A stretch of 57,662 nt of DNA from Gallionellales bacterium GWA2_60_18 (GTDB lineage: Bacteria > Pseudomonadota > Gammaproteobacteria > Burkholderiales > Gallionellaceae): positions 20,129 through 77,790 of the forward strand of contig MGWS01000014.1 in NCBI GenBank assembly GCA_001801105.1, given 5' to 3'. The position numbers and the translations under genes were made by a program. Below, piece after piece: positions 31,223 through 40,728 of this stretch; within the stretch, counting starts at the first letter, position 1, and every line of letters begins with the position of its first letter. Below the pieces are notes generated by a model. The model had not been told where the DNA came from. It made no database searches and worked only from the letters and a program-made list of their open reading frames with translations.

Positions 31223-33892
31223 ATGACACGCAACACGATCTTGGAAACTTCCCGGAACGCCATCCCGACGCTGCGCCCCATCTGGCTGGTGGCAGGCAGC
31301 GTGCTCGGCACGCTGTTGATCGTTTCCGCTTGCAGCCTGTATTTCCACGGCAGCGTCACCGCAGATTACCTGATCACCGGCCTGATCGCTTCCCTGATCG
31401 TGGCTTCCATCGCTATCGGCCTGATGAGCCGGGCGGACAGCCGCGCATTGGCGCTGGTGCTCGGCAGCGAGGCGCGTTTCCGCCAGATGTTCGAGCGGCA
31501 CAATGCGCCCATGCTGCTGATCGATCCCGCGACCGGCAATATCGTTGACGCCAACGATGCGGCCGGTCGTTTCTACGGCCATCCCGCCGGACAGATGAAG
31601 TCCATGAACATCAGGGAGATCAACACTCTGACGCAGGAGCAGGTCGAGGCCGAGCTTGCCAGTGCCTTACGCGAGGAGCGCAATTATTTCATTTTTCCAC
31701 ACCGGCTGGGCAGCGGCGAGGTGCGCACCGTCGAGGTGCATTCCTCGCCGCTGGACGTGGACGGACAATCGCTGCTGTTTTCCATCATCCATGACATCAC
31801 CGAGCGCCAACATGCCGAAGCCGAGTTGCGGCGCAACCAGGATATGCTCAACGAAGCGCAGCGGTTGGGGCAATTGGGCAGTTGGGAACTGGACCTGGTG
31901 AGCGGCGAGTTGCGCTGGTCGGATGAGGTCTACCGGATATTCGAGCTGGATATGGCACACTTCTCGCCTTCCTATGAGAATTTCCTGAACGTGATCCACC
32001 CGGATGACCGCGACAAGGTGAATCAGGCTTATACGCAGTCGCTGAAGGATCGCCAGCCCTACGATATCGAGCACCGTTTGCTGTTTGCGGATGGCCGCGT
32101 CAAGTGGGTGCGTGAACATTGTCACAGCGAGTTTGACGTTTCGGGCAAGCCGCTGCGCTCGGTGGGGGCGGTGCAGGATGTCACCGGACAACATCTTGCG
32201 GCGGAGCAATTGCGCATCTCTGCCGCCACCTTCGAGGCTCAGGAAGGCATCATGATCACCGACCCGGATGCCAACATCCTGCGCGTCAATCACGCCTTCG
32301 AGGCTCTTTCCGGCTACAGCGCGGAGGAGATGATCGGGAAGAATCCGCGCATCCTCCAGTCGGGACGGCATGACAAGGCTTTTTACCGGGACATGTGGTC
32401 GGAGTTGCTCAGCGCGGGCAAATGGTCGGGAGAGGTATGGGACAGGCGCAAGAACGGCGAGGTATATCCGAAGCACATGACCATCACCGCAATCTACGAC
32501 GGCCATCATCGGGTGACTCATTATGTCGTGGTGTCCAGCGACATCAGCCAGCGCAAGCAGTCGGAACATGAAATCCATCAGCTGGCCTTTTACGATCCGC
32601 TGACCAGACTGCCGAACCGCCGCCTGTTGCTGGATCGTTTGCAGCAGGCGATGGCGGCCAGCACGCGCAGCGACCGGTATGGCGCATTGCTGTTTCTGGA
32701 TATGGATCACTTCAAGACCATCAATGACACGCAGGGCCATGCGATGGGCGACCTGCTGCTGATCGAGGTGGCGTGCCGGCTGCAAGGCTGTGTGCGCGAG
32801 GGCGATAGCGTGGCGCGGCTGGGTGGCGATGAATTCGTAGTGGTGCTCGAAGACCTGAGCAGCATGCCGGATGAGGCGGCCACCCAGACCGAACTGGTCG
32901 CGGAAAAGATCCGCAACGAGCTGGACCAGCCTTACATGCTGAAAGATTACGAGTGCCACACCACGCCGAGCATCGGCATCAGCATGTTTCGCGGCCATCA
33001 GGAAAGTGTGGAGGATTTGCTCAGGCATGCCGATGTCGCCATGTACCAGGCCAAGACGGCAGGGCGCAATGTCATCCGCTTCTTCGACCCGCAGATGCAG
33101 GCGACACTGGATATACGAACCGCCCTGGAAACGGACTTGCGCCGCGCGCTCGACAAACGCCAATTCCATCTTCATTACCAGGTGCAGGTTGACAGCGGCG
33201 GCAAGGCGGTCGGCGCGGAAGTGCTGTTGCGCTGGAAACATCCGGAGCGAGGCTTCGTTTTCCCCGACCAGTTCATCCCGCTGACCGAGGAGACCGGACT
33301 GATCGTGCCGATCGGCCTGTGGGTGCTGCAAACCGCCTGCGCCCAACTTAAGGCTTGGCAGCACGATGCGCTGACCCGCGACCTGACCATCGCCGTCAAC
33401 GTCAGCGCCAGGCAGTTCCGCCAGCCTGACTTCATCGCCCAAGTGCAGCGGGTTCTGCTGGAGACCGGCGCCCGGCCTTCGCATCTCAAGCTGGAACTGA
33501 CCGAAAGCACCGTGCTGGAAAACGTCGAAGACACCATCGCCAGTATGCGCGAACTCAAACTGCTGGGCCTGAGCTTCTCGATGGACGATTTCGGCACCGG
33601 CTATTCTTCGCTGCAATACCTGAAGCGCCTGCCGCTGGACCAGATCAAGATCGACCGCTCGTTCGTGCGCGACATCGCCAGCGACCCGAACGATGCCGCC
33701 ATCGTGCAGACCATCATCGCCATGACCCGGGCGCTGGGGCTGAACGTCATCGCCGAAGGAGTCGAGACCGGCGCGCAGTGGGACTTCCTGGACCGGCACG
33801 GCTGCCACGCCTTCCAGGGTTATCTGTTCGGCAAGCCCTTGCCGCTGGAGCAGTTCACCGAGCTGCTGAGGCAGAACAGCGCGCAGCCGTAA
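31223..33892 (+). CDS. Membrane PAS-PAS-PAS-GGDEF-EAL protein
   Basis: About 889 residues; a TTG at 31208 is an alternative start. Two transmembrane helices (about 20-40 and 48-67) precede three PAS domains (about 85-200, 210-330, 335-455), the second with the PAC-type sequence HRLLFADGRVKWVREH. GGDEF about 460-620 has an intact LGGDEF and an RxxD inhibitory site (REGD). The EAL domain (about 640-885) has EVL in place of EAL but keeps VNVS, LTES, DDFGTGYSSL, IKID, AEGVE and FQGYLF, so both synthesis and breakdown of c-di-GMP are possible. It is divergent from acnA. Its last 73 bases overlap the convergent kinase gene. Confidence 0.94.
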   Translation: MTRNTILETSRNAIPTLRPIWLVAGSVLGTLLIVSACSLYFHGSVTADYLITGLIASLIVASIAIGLMSRADSRALALVLGSEARFRQMFERHNAPMLLIDPATGNIVDANDAAGRFYGHPAGQMKSMNIREINTLTQEQVEAELASALREERNYFIFPHRLGSGEVRTVEVHSSPLDVDGQSLLFSIIHDITERQHAEAELRRNQDMLNEAQRLGQLGSWELDLVSGELRWSDEVYRIFELDMAHFSPSYENFLNVIHPDDRDKVNQAYTQSLKDRQPYDIEHRLLFADGRVKWVREHCHSEFDVSGKPLRSVGAVQDVTGQHLAAEQLRISAATFEAQEGIMITDPDANILRVNHAFEALSGYSAEEMIGKNPRILQSGRHDKAFYRDMWSELLSAGKWSGEVWDRRKNGEVYPKHMTITAIYDGHHRVTHYVVVSSDISQRKQSEHEIHQLAFYDPLTRLPNRRLLLDRLQQAMAASTRSDRYGALLFLDMDHFKTINDTQGHAMGDLLLIEVACRLQGCVREGDSVARLGGDEFVVVLEDLSSMPDEAATQTELVAEKIRNELDQPYMLKDYECHTTPSIGISMFRGHQESVEDLLRHADVAMYQAKTAGRNVIRFFDPQMQATLDIRTALETDLRRALDKRQFHLHYQVQVDSGGKAVGAEVLLRWKHPERGFVFPDQFIPLTEETGLIVPIGLWVLQTACAQLKAWQHDALTRDLTIAVNVSARQFRQPDFIAQVQRVLLETGARPSHLKLELTESTVLENVEDTIASMRELKLLGLSFSMDDFGTGYSSLQYLKRLPLDQIKIDRSFVRDIASDPNDAAIVQTIIAMTRALGLNVIAEGVETGAQWDFLDRHGCHAFQGYLFGKPLPLEQFTELLRQNSAQP

Positions 33893-35097
33893 GCCGCTTC
33901 CGTATGCGCCGCCGTGCCGACCGGCACGGCCAGCAATCTCTCCCGCAGTTTTCGCCAAGTCTCGTTGTGCGCGCCGCCGCCGCTGGTCAGCACGCGCCGC
34001 AACGGCGCTGCGCCGAGTTCCGCCAGCCGGGCATAGCCTGCCGTTTCGATGCGCGCCAGCCCTTGCAGCAGGCCGTGCAGGAATTCCAGATCGTTTGCCG
34101 GGCGAGGTTCCAGCCGCGGAGCGAGGTCAGGGTCGTTGAGCGGGAAGCGCTCGCCCGTTCCGGGCAGCGGGTAATAGTCGAGCGGGCTGTCCTGCATCGG
34201 GTCGATCTGCGCGCTCAATGCGGCGATCCGCGCATCGTCGAAGAACCGGCGCAGCACGCCGGCGCCCGCGTTGGATGCGCCGCCCGCCAGCCACAGGTCG
34301 CCGTAGCGGTGGCTGTAGACGCCGTATTGCGGCGCTTCGATGCGTCTTTCCGACAATTGCTTGAGCACCAGCGTCGTGCCGAGCGAGGTCACGCCGACGC
34401 CCGGCTCGTCCACGCCGGTGGCGATGAAGGCGGCAGTGCTGTCGGTGGTGCCGGCATGGATGCGGCAATCCGGGCTGATGCCGCAACGCGCGGCGATGTC
34501 CGCGCGGATGGCGCCGATGTCCGTGCCGGGCGCGACCACCTCGGGCAGCAGGCAGGCATGCGGCAGCGCCATGACCCAGTCCGGCCAGCGCAGCTGCCCC
34601 GTGTCGTAGCCGGTCTTCAGCGCGTTGTGGTAGTCGCTGACGCCGGGTTCGCCGCCGAGCAGCGCGGCGAGCCAGTCGGCCTGGTGCAGGAAATAGGCAG
34701 CGTGCTCGACTTCCGGCTGCTGCGTCAGCCACAGGAATCTGGCGAGGCCGGAGGTGGCGCTGCAAACGATATGGTCTGCGGGCGCGACGGTTTTGAGCTG
34801 TGCGGCCTGCGCCTGCGCGCGGGCATCGTTGTAGAGCAGGGCGGGGGAGAGCGGCGCGAGGTGCTCGTCGCACAGCAGCACCGTGCCGGAAGTGGCGGCT
34901 ATGGCGATACCGCGCAGGTTCGCGGCGATGTCCTGCGGTAGCGCGCCCAGCAGCGAGAGCAGCGCGCTGCGCCAGTCCGCCGGGGCCTGTGCGTCCGCGT
35001 CCGGGTAGGCGGAGCGCTGCTCCCAGACGACCGACTTGTCCTCCTCGATGACGCAGGCGCGCGCGCCGGAGCTGCCGAAGTCGAGGCCGAGGTACAT
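33820..35097 (-). CDS. FGGY-family carbohydrate kinase, D-ribulose-kinase-like
   Basis: 425-residue sugar kinase. The N-terminal LGLDFGSSGARACVIE is the FGGY phosphate-1 motif. HAGTTDSTAAFIATG and VTSLGTTLVLKQL give the second ATPase motif and closely follow the D-ribulokinase group known from plants and cyanobacteria, and LTSGGGAHNETW is the adenosine motif. That the substrate is D-ribulose is inferred. The C-terminal ~24 residues are encoded opposite the end of the GGDEF-EAL gene. Its ATG shares one base with the queF stop (TGATG), so it is translated after queF. Confidence 0.88.
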   Translation of the reverse strand: MYLGLDFGSSGARACVIEEDKSVVWEQRSAYPDADAQAPADWRSALLSLLGALPQDIAANLRGIAIAATSGTVLLCDEHLAPLSPALLYNDARAQAQAAQLKTVAPADHIVCSATSGLARFLWLTQQPEVEHAAYFLHQADWLAALLGGEPGVSDYHNALKTGYDTGQLRWPDWVMALPHACLLPEVVAPGTDIGAIRADIAARCGISPDCRIHAGTTDSTAAFIATGVDEPGVGVTSLGTTLVLKQLSERRIEAPQYGVYSHRYGDLWLAGGASNAGAGVLRRFFDDARIAALSAQIDPMQDSPLDYYPLPGTGERFPLNDPDLAPRLEPRPANDLEFLHGLLQGLARIETAGYARLAELGAAPLRRVLTSGGGAHNETWRKLRERLLAVPVGTAAHTEAAYGCALFCLSSSVNCSSGKGLPNR

Positions 35098-35516
35098 CAG
35101 CCCCGCGTATTGGACTGGCCGCCGAACTGGCTGAGTTCGACCAACGGGGCGGGCTGCCAGCCGGCCTTGCGGTGTTCGGCCACGACGTTGGTGAAGATGC
35201 CGCCGCGCACGTAGAACTTGGCGGTCAGGCGCATGAAGCGCGGCCGGGTCGCCGCCACCAGGTCGTCAAGGATGCGGTTGGTGACGTCCTCGTGGAAATG
35301 GCCTTCGTCGCGGAACGACCAGATGTACAGCTTGAGGCTCTTGAGCTCGACGCAGACTTCATCCGCGATGTAGTCGAGGATCAGGGTGGCGAAATCCGGC
35401 TGGCCGGTTTTGGGGCACAGGCAGGTGAACTCCGGGATCTCCATGTGGATATGGTAGTCACGGCGCGGGTTCGGGTTGGGGAAGGTCTCCAGCGTTTTGC
35501 TCGGTTGTGTGGTCAT
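35097..35516 (-). CDS. queF: NADPH-dependent 7-cyano-7-deazaguanine reductase
   Basis: Reduces preQ0 to preQ1 in queuosine tRNA modification. The short, single-domain (YkvM-type) form has 139 residues. Seen: [17 protein letters not shown], where a Cys forms the covalent intermediate, and [20 protein letters not shown], the QueF signature binding NADPH/substrate. The frame is open further upstream, but the ATG at 35516 gives the conserved N-terminus. It is followed in an apparent operon by the sugar kinase. The gap to smc (35517-35700) holds a palindromic repeat. Confidence 0.95.
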   Translation of the reverse strand: MTTQPSKTLETFPNPNPRRDYHIHMEIPEFTCLCPKTGQPDFATLILDYIADEVCVELKSLKLYIWSFRDEGHFHEDVTNRILDDLVAATRPRFMRLTAKFYVRGGIFTNVVAEHRKAGWQPAPLVELSQFGGQSNTRG

Positions 35517-35573
35517 TTGGACGCCCTGGTGAGTTCGAATTGTGTAAAAAAACGTCGCAAAGCGACACCTTAT

Positions 35574-35613
35574 CCCCCTCGCCCGCCTGTGGGAGAGGGC
35601 CGGGGAGAGGGCG
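35574..35613. repeat. Intergenic GC-rich palindromic repeat between queF and smc
   Basis: Read on the minus strand it has the pattern CCCTCTCCCCGGCCC-TCTCCC, then GGCGGGCGAGGGGG. This is the same family as the in-frame copies in acnA and the FtsX-like permease. It supports the view that those protein inserts came from a dispersed repeat. Confidence 0.7.
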
Positions 35614-35700
35614 GTCATGGCGGTATTCATGAAACGGGGGTGACTTGGGTCGCCATGACCGCTAGAATGGCGCGCATTATAGAACGTTGCTCCAGCCAAA

Positions 35701-38700
35701 TTGCGTCTTTCCCAGATCAAACTCGCCGGTTTCAAGTCCTTCGTCGACCCCACGCACATTCCGTTGCCGGGGCGGCTGGTCGGCGTGGTCGGGCCGAACG
35801 GCTGCGGCAAGTCGAATGTGATCGACGCGCTGCGCTGGGTGCTGGGCGAATCCAAGGCCTCGGCGCTGCGCGGCGAGACCATGCAGGACGTGATCTTCAA
35901 CGGCTCCAGCCAGCGCAAGCCGGTGTCGCGCGCCAGCGTCGAGCTGATCTTCGATAACTCGCTGGGACGGGCGGCCGGACAATGGTCCAGCTACGCCGAG
36001 ATATCCATCAAGCGCATGCTGCAGCGCAACGGCGATTCCAGCTATTACATCAACAACCAGCACGTCCGGCGCAAGGACATCACCGACATCTTCCTCGGCA
36101 CCGGCCTCGGCGCGCGCGCCTACGCCATCATCGAGCAGGGCATGATCTCGCGCATCATCGAAGCGAAACCCGAGGAACTGCGCATCTTCCTCGAAGAGGC
36201 GGCGGGCGTGTCCAAGTACCGCGACCGGCGCCGCGAGACCGAGCTGCGGCTGGGCGACACGCGCGACAACCTGCTGCGCGTGTCCGACATCCTGCAGGAG
36301 CTGGACAAGCAGCTGGTGCATCTCGGTGAGCAGGCCGAGGTGGCGAAGTGCTATCGCGCGTTCGAGGCGCAGCGCAACACCACCCAGCACCTGTTCTGGC
36401 TGGTGAAGAAGCAGGAGGCCGAGGCGCAGCGCGCCCGCGCCGCGCAGAACTCCGAAAAGACCCGCATCGAACTGGAAGCCGAGACCGCGCGCCTGCGCGA
36501 TATCGAGAGCCGGCTGGAGACCGCGCGCAGCGGGCATTACCGGTTGTCCGATGCGGTACATGTCCGGCAGGGTGAGCTGTATACCGCCAATGCCGAGATC
36601 GCGCGGCTGGAGCAGCAGATCAAGCATGTCGCCGAACAGCGCCAGCGCCTGACCCAGCAGCTCGCCAACGCCGAGCGCCAGATCGAGCAGCAGAAACACC
36701 AGCGCCAGGGTATGCATACGCTGATGGAGCACTGGCAGCGCCAGCAGGAATCGGCGACCGTCAAGCTCGCCGAGGCCGAGCGTCAGGCGCAGACGGAGGG
36801 CGCCAGCCTGCCGCAGGCCGAAGAGGCGGCGCGTGCCGCGCAGGACCGCTACAACGCCTTGCAGCGCGAAGAGCTGCAACTGCAACAGCAGCTGCAACTG
36901 GCCGACACCCGGCGCGAGCATCTGCAACGCAACATCCTGCAACTCGAGTCGCGCCGCTCGCGCCTGCTGCTGGAGAAGGATAATCTGCCGCGCCCCGAAG
37001 GCGGCGTGCTGGAGCAGGCGCAGCAGCAGGTGATCGAGCTGGAAGCCGAGCGTGCGCAACAGGCCGCGAAACTGGCGCAGTTGCAGGAACAACTGCCGCT
37101 GGCCGACAACGAACGGCGCAACCAGCGCGCCGCGTTACAGCAACAGGAACGCATGCTGGCGCAGACCGAGGCGCGTTTGTCCGCGCTGCAACAGTTGCAG
37201 CAGAAGATCGACAACAACCAGAACCTGACCAGCTGGCTGCAACGCCGCCAGCTGGATAAATTGCCGCGCCTGTGGCAGTCGATCCGCATCGAGAACGGCT
37301 GGGAGGACGCGCTGGAAGCGGTGTTGCGCGAGCGCCTCAACGCCATCGCCATGACCGGTCTGGATGACGCCGCCGCATGGGACGATGCGCCGCCCGCCAA
37401 GCTGGCGCTGTTCGCGCCGGACGATGCCGGACAGGTCTCCGGAGATGGATCGCCGCAACTGACCCCGCTGCTGAATTATGTGCAATGCCAGGATGCGCGG
37501 GTGCTGCCCGCGGTGCGCGACTGGTTGACGCATGTCTACGCCATGGTGGATGTGGCGCAAGCCTGTGCGCAGCGCGCACAACTGCCGCAGGGTGGCTGGT
37601 TCGTCACGCCGCAGGGGCATCTGGTCGGCGCGCACAGCGTGCTGTTCCACGCGCCGGACAGCCAGTTGCACGGCGTGCTGGCGCGCCAGCGCGAGATCGA
37701 GACGCTTGAACAGGAACAGACCGAGCAGCAGCGTAATGCGGAATTCACCCGCGGCCAGGTCGCCGCAGCCGAGCAGCATTACCAGTCCATCGAGGCGCAG
37801 ATCGGGCCGTTGCGCAGCGCGGGCAACGAGCTGCAGCAGCGTTTGCACGGCGTGCAGATGCAGATACTCAAGCTGAATCAGGCGCACGAGCGCAGCGCGG
37901 AGCGCGCGGCACAGATCGAAAGCGAGATGCAGGAAGCGGCCACGCAACTACTCGGCGAGCAGGAACAGCAGCGCGGCGTGAACCAGCAGATGGCGCAGTT
38001 GAAGGAGCAGGTCGCCGCGTTCCGCGCGCAGGTGGAAGAGGCGCAGCGCCAGGCCAATGTGCAGGATATGGCATTGCGCGAGCAGCGCAGCCGCGCGCAG
38101 CAGGCGCAGCACGTGCTGCAGGAGGCGCGCTTCTTCGACAAGACCTGCGCGGAGAAGATCGCCGACCTGCAAAACAGCACGCAACAGATCACCGACATGC
38201 TGGCACAGCTGGAACAGAGCCTGATGCAATTGCACACCGACCTGTCGGTCAGCGAGGACGAGACGGCGAAGCAACAGTTGCAGGCCGCGCTCGAAGCGCG
38301 CCAGGTTTGCGAACAGGGCTTGGCCGAAGCGCGCAACATCCTGGAGAACGCCACCGTCGAGTTGCAGAAACAAGAGCAGGAGCGCCTGGCCTGCGAGCAC
38401 CGGCTCGACCCGCTGCGCGAGAAACTCAACGAGTTGACGCTGAAAGAGCAGGAGGCGCGGCTGCATTTCGAACAATGGAGCGAGCAGTTGCAGGGCGTGG
38501 ACGAAGCGGCGCTGCTGCCGTTGCTGGAGTCGGGCAACAACAAGCCGAATGTGTTGCAGGGCGAACTGAACCGCCTGAATGCCGAGATCGAGGGCTTGGG
38601 TGCAGTGAACCTCGCCGCGCTCGAGGAGCTACAGGCGGCGACCGAGCGCAAGGCCTATCTGGATGCGCAGGCGGCCGACCTGAACGAGGCGATGACCACG

Positions 38701-39222
38701 CTGGAAGAGGCGATCCGCCGTATCGACAAGGAATCGCGCGACCTGCTGATGGATACCTACAACCAGGTGAACGGCCATCTCGCCGAGCTGTTCCCGATCC
38801 TGTTCGCCGGCGGCGAGGCGCGCCTGGTGCTGACCGGCGAGGAGATACTCGACAGCGGCGTGCAGGTGATGGCGCAGCCGCCGGGCAAGAAGAACACTTC
38901 CATCCATCTGTTGTCCGGCGGCGAAAAGGCACTGACCGCGATCGCGCTGGTGTTCTCGCTGTTCCAGCTCAACCCCGCGCCGTTCTGCCTGCTCGACGAA
39001 GTGGACGCGCCGCTCGACGACACCAACACCGAACGGCTGTGCGCGCTGATCAAGCGCATGGCGCAGAACACCCAGTTCGTGTTCATCAGCCACAACAAGA
39101 TCACCATGGAACTGGCCGAGCAACTGGTCGGCGTGACCATGCAGGAGAAGGGCGTCTCCAAGGTGGTGGCGGTGGATATCGAAGAAGCGCTGCGCATGCG
39201 CGACGAGCGCATCGTCGCGTAG
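35701..39222 (+). CDS. smc: Chromosome partition protein SMC
   Basis: 1173-residue condensin ATPase that organises and segregates the chromosome. The N-terminal [17 protein letters not shown] and Walker [10 protein letters not shown] (about 32-40) are followed by the first coiled coil (about 170-500), a hinge (about 510-665), the second coiled coil (about 670-1000) and a C-terminal head with signature [14 protein letters not shown] and Walker [19 protein letters not shown] start at 35701 is required to keep the conserved first strand. The region is extremely Gln/Glu/Arg-rich, as expected for coiled coils, which produces long false frames on the other strand. Confidence 0.97.
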   Translation: MRLSQIKLAGFKSFVDPTHIPLPGRLVGVVGPNGCGKSNVIDALRWVLGESKASALRGETMQDVIFNGSSQRKPVSRASVELIFDNSLGRAAGQWSSYAEISIKRMLQRNGDSSYYINNQHVRRKDITDIFLGTGLGARAYAIIEQGMISRIIEAKPEELRIFLEEAAGVSKYRDRRRETELRLGDTRDNLLRVSDILQELDKQLVHLGEQAEVAKCYRAFEAQRNTTQHLFWLVKKQEAEAQRARAAQNSEKTRIELEAETARLRDIESRLETARSGHYRLSDAVHVRQGELYTANAEIARLEQQIKHVAEQRQRLTQQLANAERQIEQQKHQRQGMHTLMEHWQRQQESATVKLAEAERQAQTEGASLPQAEEAARAAQDRYNALQREELQLQQQLQLADTRREHLQRNILQLESRRSRLLLEKDNLPRPEGGVLEQAQQQVIELEAERAQQAAKLAQLQEQLPLADNERRNQRAALQQQERMLAQTEARLSALQQLQQKIDNNQNLTSWLQRRQLDKLPRLWQSIRIENGWEDALEAVLRERLNAIAMTGLDDAAAWDDAPPAKLALFAPDDAGQVSGDGSPQLTPLLNYVQCQDARVLPAVRDWLTHVYAMVDVAQACAQRAQLPQGGWFVTPQGHLVGAHSVLFHAPDSQLHGVLARQREIETLEQEQTEQQRNAEFTRGQVAAAEQHYQSIEAQIGPLRSAGNELQQRLHGVQMQILKLNQAHERSAERAAQIESEMQEAATQLLGEQEQQRGVNQQMAQLKEQVAAFRAQVEEAQRQANVQDMALREQRSRAQQAQHVLQEARFFDKTCAEKIADLQNSTQQITDMLAQLEQSLMQLHTDLSVSEDETAKQQLQAALEARQVCEQGLAEARNILENATVELQKQEQERLACEHRLDPLREKLNELTLKEQEARLHFEQWSEQLQGVDEAALLPLLESGNNKPNVLQGELNRLNAEIEGLGAVNLAALEELQAATERKAYLDAQAADLNEAMTTLEEAIRRIDKESRDLLMDTYNQVNGHLAELFPILFAGGEARLVLTGEEILDSGVQVMAQPPGKKNTSIHLLSGGEKALTAIALVFSLFQLNPAPFCLLDEVDAPLDDTNTERLCALIKRMAQNTQFVFISHNKITMELAEQLVGVTMQEKGVSKVVAVDIEEALRMRDERIVA

Positions 39223-39237
39223 CTTTCCTTTCAGCTT

Positions 39238-39252
39238 GCCGCGCTGCGCGGC
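39238..39252. terminator. Palindrome between convergent smc and CpxP-like gene, possible terminator
   Basis: GCCGCGC and GCGCGGC flank a single T. It lies 16 bases after the smc stop and 10 before the end of the convergent gene. No T-run follows, so it could be a pause or Rho-assisted end for both genes. Confidence 0.4.
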
Positions 39253-39261
39253 AGCGCCGGA

Positions 39262-39834
39262 TCACTTCCTGTCCTGATCCTTTGTGTCGTCCGGACGATC
39301 GGCGGAATGCGGCATGTCGCCATGCCTGCCCATCTCGCGCTTGAATCTTTCGCGCTCTTCCGGCGACATCTTCTCGAAGCGTTCGCGCATCTCCTTGCGG
39401 CGTTCGGAGCGTTCCTCGTGCGAGCTGTCTTTCCGGTGTTCCTTCATCTTCTTGCGCATCTCCTTGCGCTCTTCCGGAGACATGTTCTCAAACTTCTCGC
39501 GCATCTCCTTGCGGCGCGCCTCGCGTTGTTCTGGAGTCAGGTCATCCCGGTGCTCCTTCATCTTCTCGCGCATGGCCTTGCGCACTTCCGGCGACATCTT
39601 CTCGAACTGTTCGCGTCGCTCCTTGCGCTTCGCTTCGCGTTGTTCCGGGGTCAGCTTGCGCATCTCTTCGCGCATCGTTTCATGTTCCTTGGCGCGCTGT
39701 TCCGGCGTCAGATCTTTCATGCGCTCCATGCGTTCCTGCGGGCTGGTGGCGGGCGGGGTGTCGTCGGCCAGCGCATTCAGGCTGAATGAAGCGACGATGC
39801 CGGCAGCGATAAGGGTCTTCAGAATGGGATTCAT
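39262..39834 (-). CDS. Periplasmic CpxP/Spy-like protein made of 19-residue LTxxQ-type repeats
   Basis: 190 residues. A signal peptide (about 1-23, ending ALA) predicts export to the periplasm. Residues 42-174 are seven tandem 19-residue units beginning LTPEQR, MSPEVR, LTPEQR, MSPEER and so on, very rich in Arg, Lys, Glu and Met. The LTxxQ motif is the signature of the CpxP/Spy stress chaperones, though their usual cradle has only two copies, so this is an expanded relative. AGGAGA precedes the ATG. It is transcribed away from an OmpR/EnvZ-type pair, as cpxP is from cpxRA. Metal binding or envelope-stress function is inferred. Confidence 0.75.
   Translation of the reverse strand: MNPILKTLIAAGIVASFSLNALADDTPPATSPQERMERMKDLTPEQRAKEHETMREEMRKLTPEQREAKRKERREQFEKMSPEVRKAMREKMKEHRDDLTPEQREARRKEMREKFENMSPEERKEMRKKMKEHRKDSSHEERSERRKEMRERFEKMSPEERERFKREMGRHGDMPHSADRPDDTKDQDRK
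39313..39711 (-). repeat. Seven 57-base tandem repeats coding for LTxxQ units
   Basis: Each unit codes for 19 residues. Alternating LTPEQR-type and MSPEER-type units give a higher-order period of 114 bases (38 residues) in the last six units, suggesting duplication of a two-unit block. Confidence 0.75.
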
Positions 39835-40008
39835 GGTGTTCTCCTGATGGTTATGGTCATGCGCCGTGATCGGCACGGGATGCATGATGCGATTGGACTG
39901 TAAGCCAAGTGTGTACGCCAAGCGCAAAGATGTAAGGAATTGTTTCAACAGGCGCGCGGCGACACAATTTCTGACACATGGTGCAAATGCAGCGTTTATC
40001 ATGCCGCT

Positions 40009-40728
40009 ATGACCGATAGTAAACGCATTCTCATCATCGACGACGACGCGCGCCTGCGCGAACTGCTGCTGCGCTACCTGTCCGAACAGGGCTTTGTGGC
40101 AAAGGCGGTAGCCGACGGCAGCGCGCTGGACAAGGCGCTGCTGCTCAACCGCTACCACCTGCTGGTGCTCGACCTGATGCTGCCCGGCGAGGACGGCTTG
40201 TCCATCCTGCGGCGGTTGCGTGCGGCGGGGGAGCATGTCCCGGTGATCCTGCTCACCGCGAAGGGCGACGAGATCGACCGCATCATCGGCCTAGAGATGG
40301 GCGCGGACGACTACCTGCCCAAACCGTTCAATCCGCGCGAACTTGTGGCGCGCATCAATGCGGTATTGCGGCGCAAGAACGGCCTGCCGGTCGGTGCGCC
40401 GGACGCCGAGGAAAAGACCGTCACCTTCGGCGATTGCGAATTGAATCTTGCCACGCGCGAACTGCGCCGTAGCGGCGCGCCGGTCAGCCTGAGCACCGGC
40501 GAGTTCGCGCTGCTCAAGACACTGGTGACCCATCCGCGCCAACCCTTGTCGCGCGACAAGCTGATGGAGCTGGCGCGCGGGCGCGAGCATGATCCGTTCG
40601 ACCGCGCCATCGACGTGCAGGTGTCGCGCCTGCGCAAGCTGATCGAGCCGGATTCTGCCAAGCCGCGTTTCATCCAGACGGTGTGGGGGCATGGTTATGT
40701 GTTCGTGCCGGACGGGGTCAAATCGTGA
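40009..40728 (+). CDS. ompR: OmpR-family DNA-binding response regulator
   Basis: 239 residues. The receiver domain has IIDDDARLRELL, phospho-acceptor Asp in LVLDLMLPGEDGL, and KPFNPREL. The C-terminal winged helix (about 145-235) contains LSTGEFALLKTLV, DRAIDVQVSRLRKLIE and IQTVWGHGYVF. These match OmpR closely. The ATG at 40009 gives the usual start; the frame runs further upstream without a better start. The kinase gene starts within its stop codon (GTGA). The 174-base gap to the divergent CpxP-like gene must hold both promoters. Confidence 0.92.
   Translation: MTDSKRILIIDDDARLRELLLRYLSEQGFVAKAVADGSALDKALLLNRYHLLVLDLMLPGEDGLSILRRLRAAGEHVPVILLTAKGDEIDRIIGLEMGADDYLPKPFNPRELVARINAVLRRKNGLPVGAPDAEEKTVTFGDCELNLATRELRRSGAPVSLSTGEFALLKTLVTHPRQPLSRDKLMELARGREHDPFDRAIDVQVSRLRKLIEPDSAKPRFIQTVWGHGYVFVPDGVKS

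Noticed and set aside
31667..33958. 763-codon frame opposite the PAS-GGDEF-EAL gene
   Set aside because: Antisense shadow; all catalytic motifs are on the plus strand.
35517..35918. Upstream extension of the queF frame
   Set aside because: It reads antisense through the smc start and the palindromic repeat. QueF similarity begins at the ATG at 35516.
35677..37092. 471-codon frame opposite smc
   Set aside because: Leu/Gln-rich shadow of the smc coiled coil; smc is clearly the real gene.
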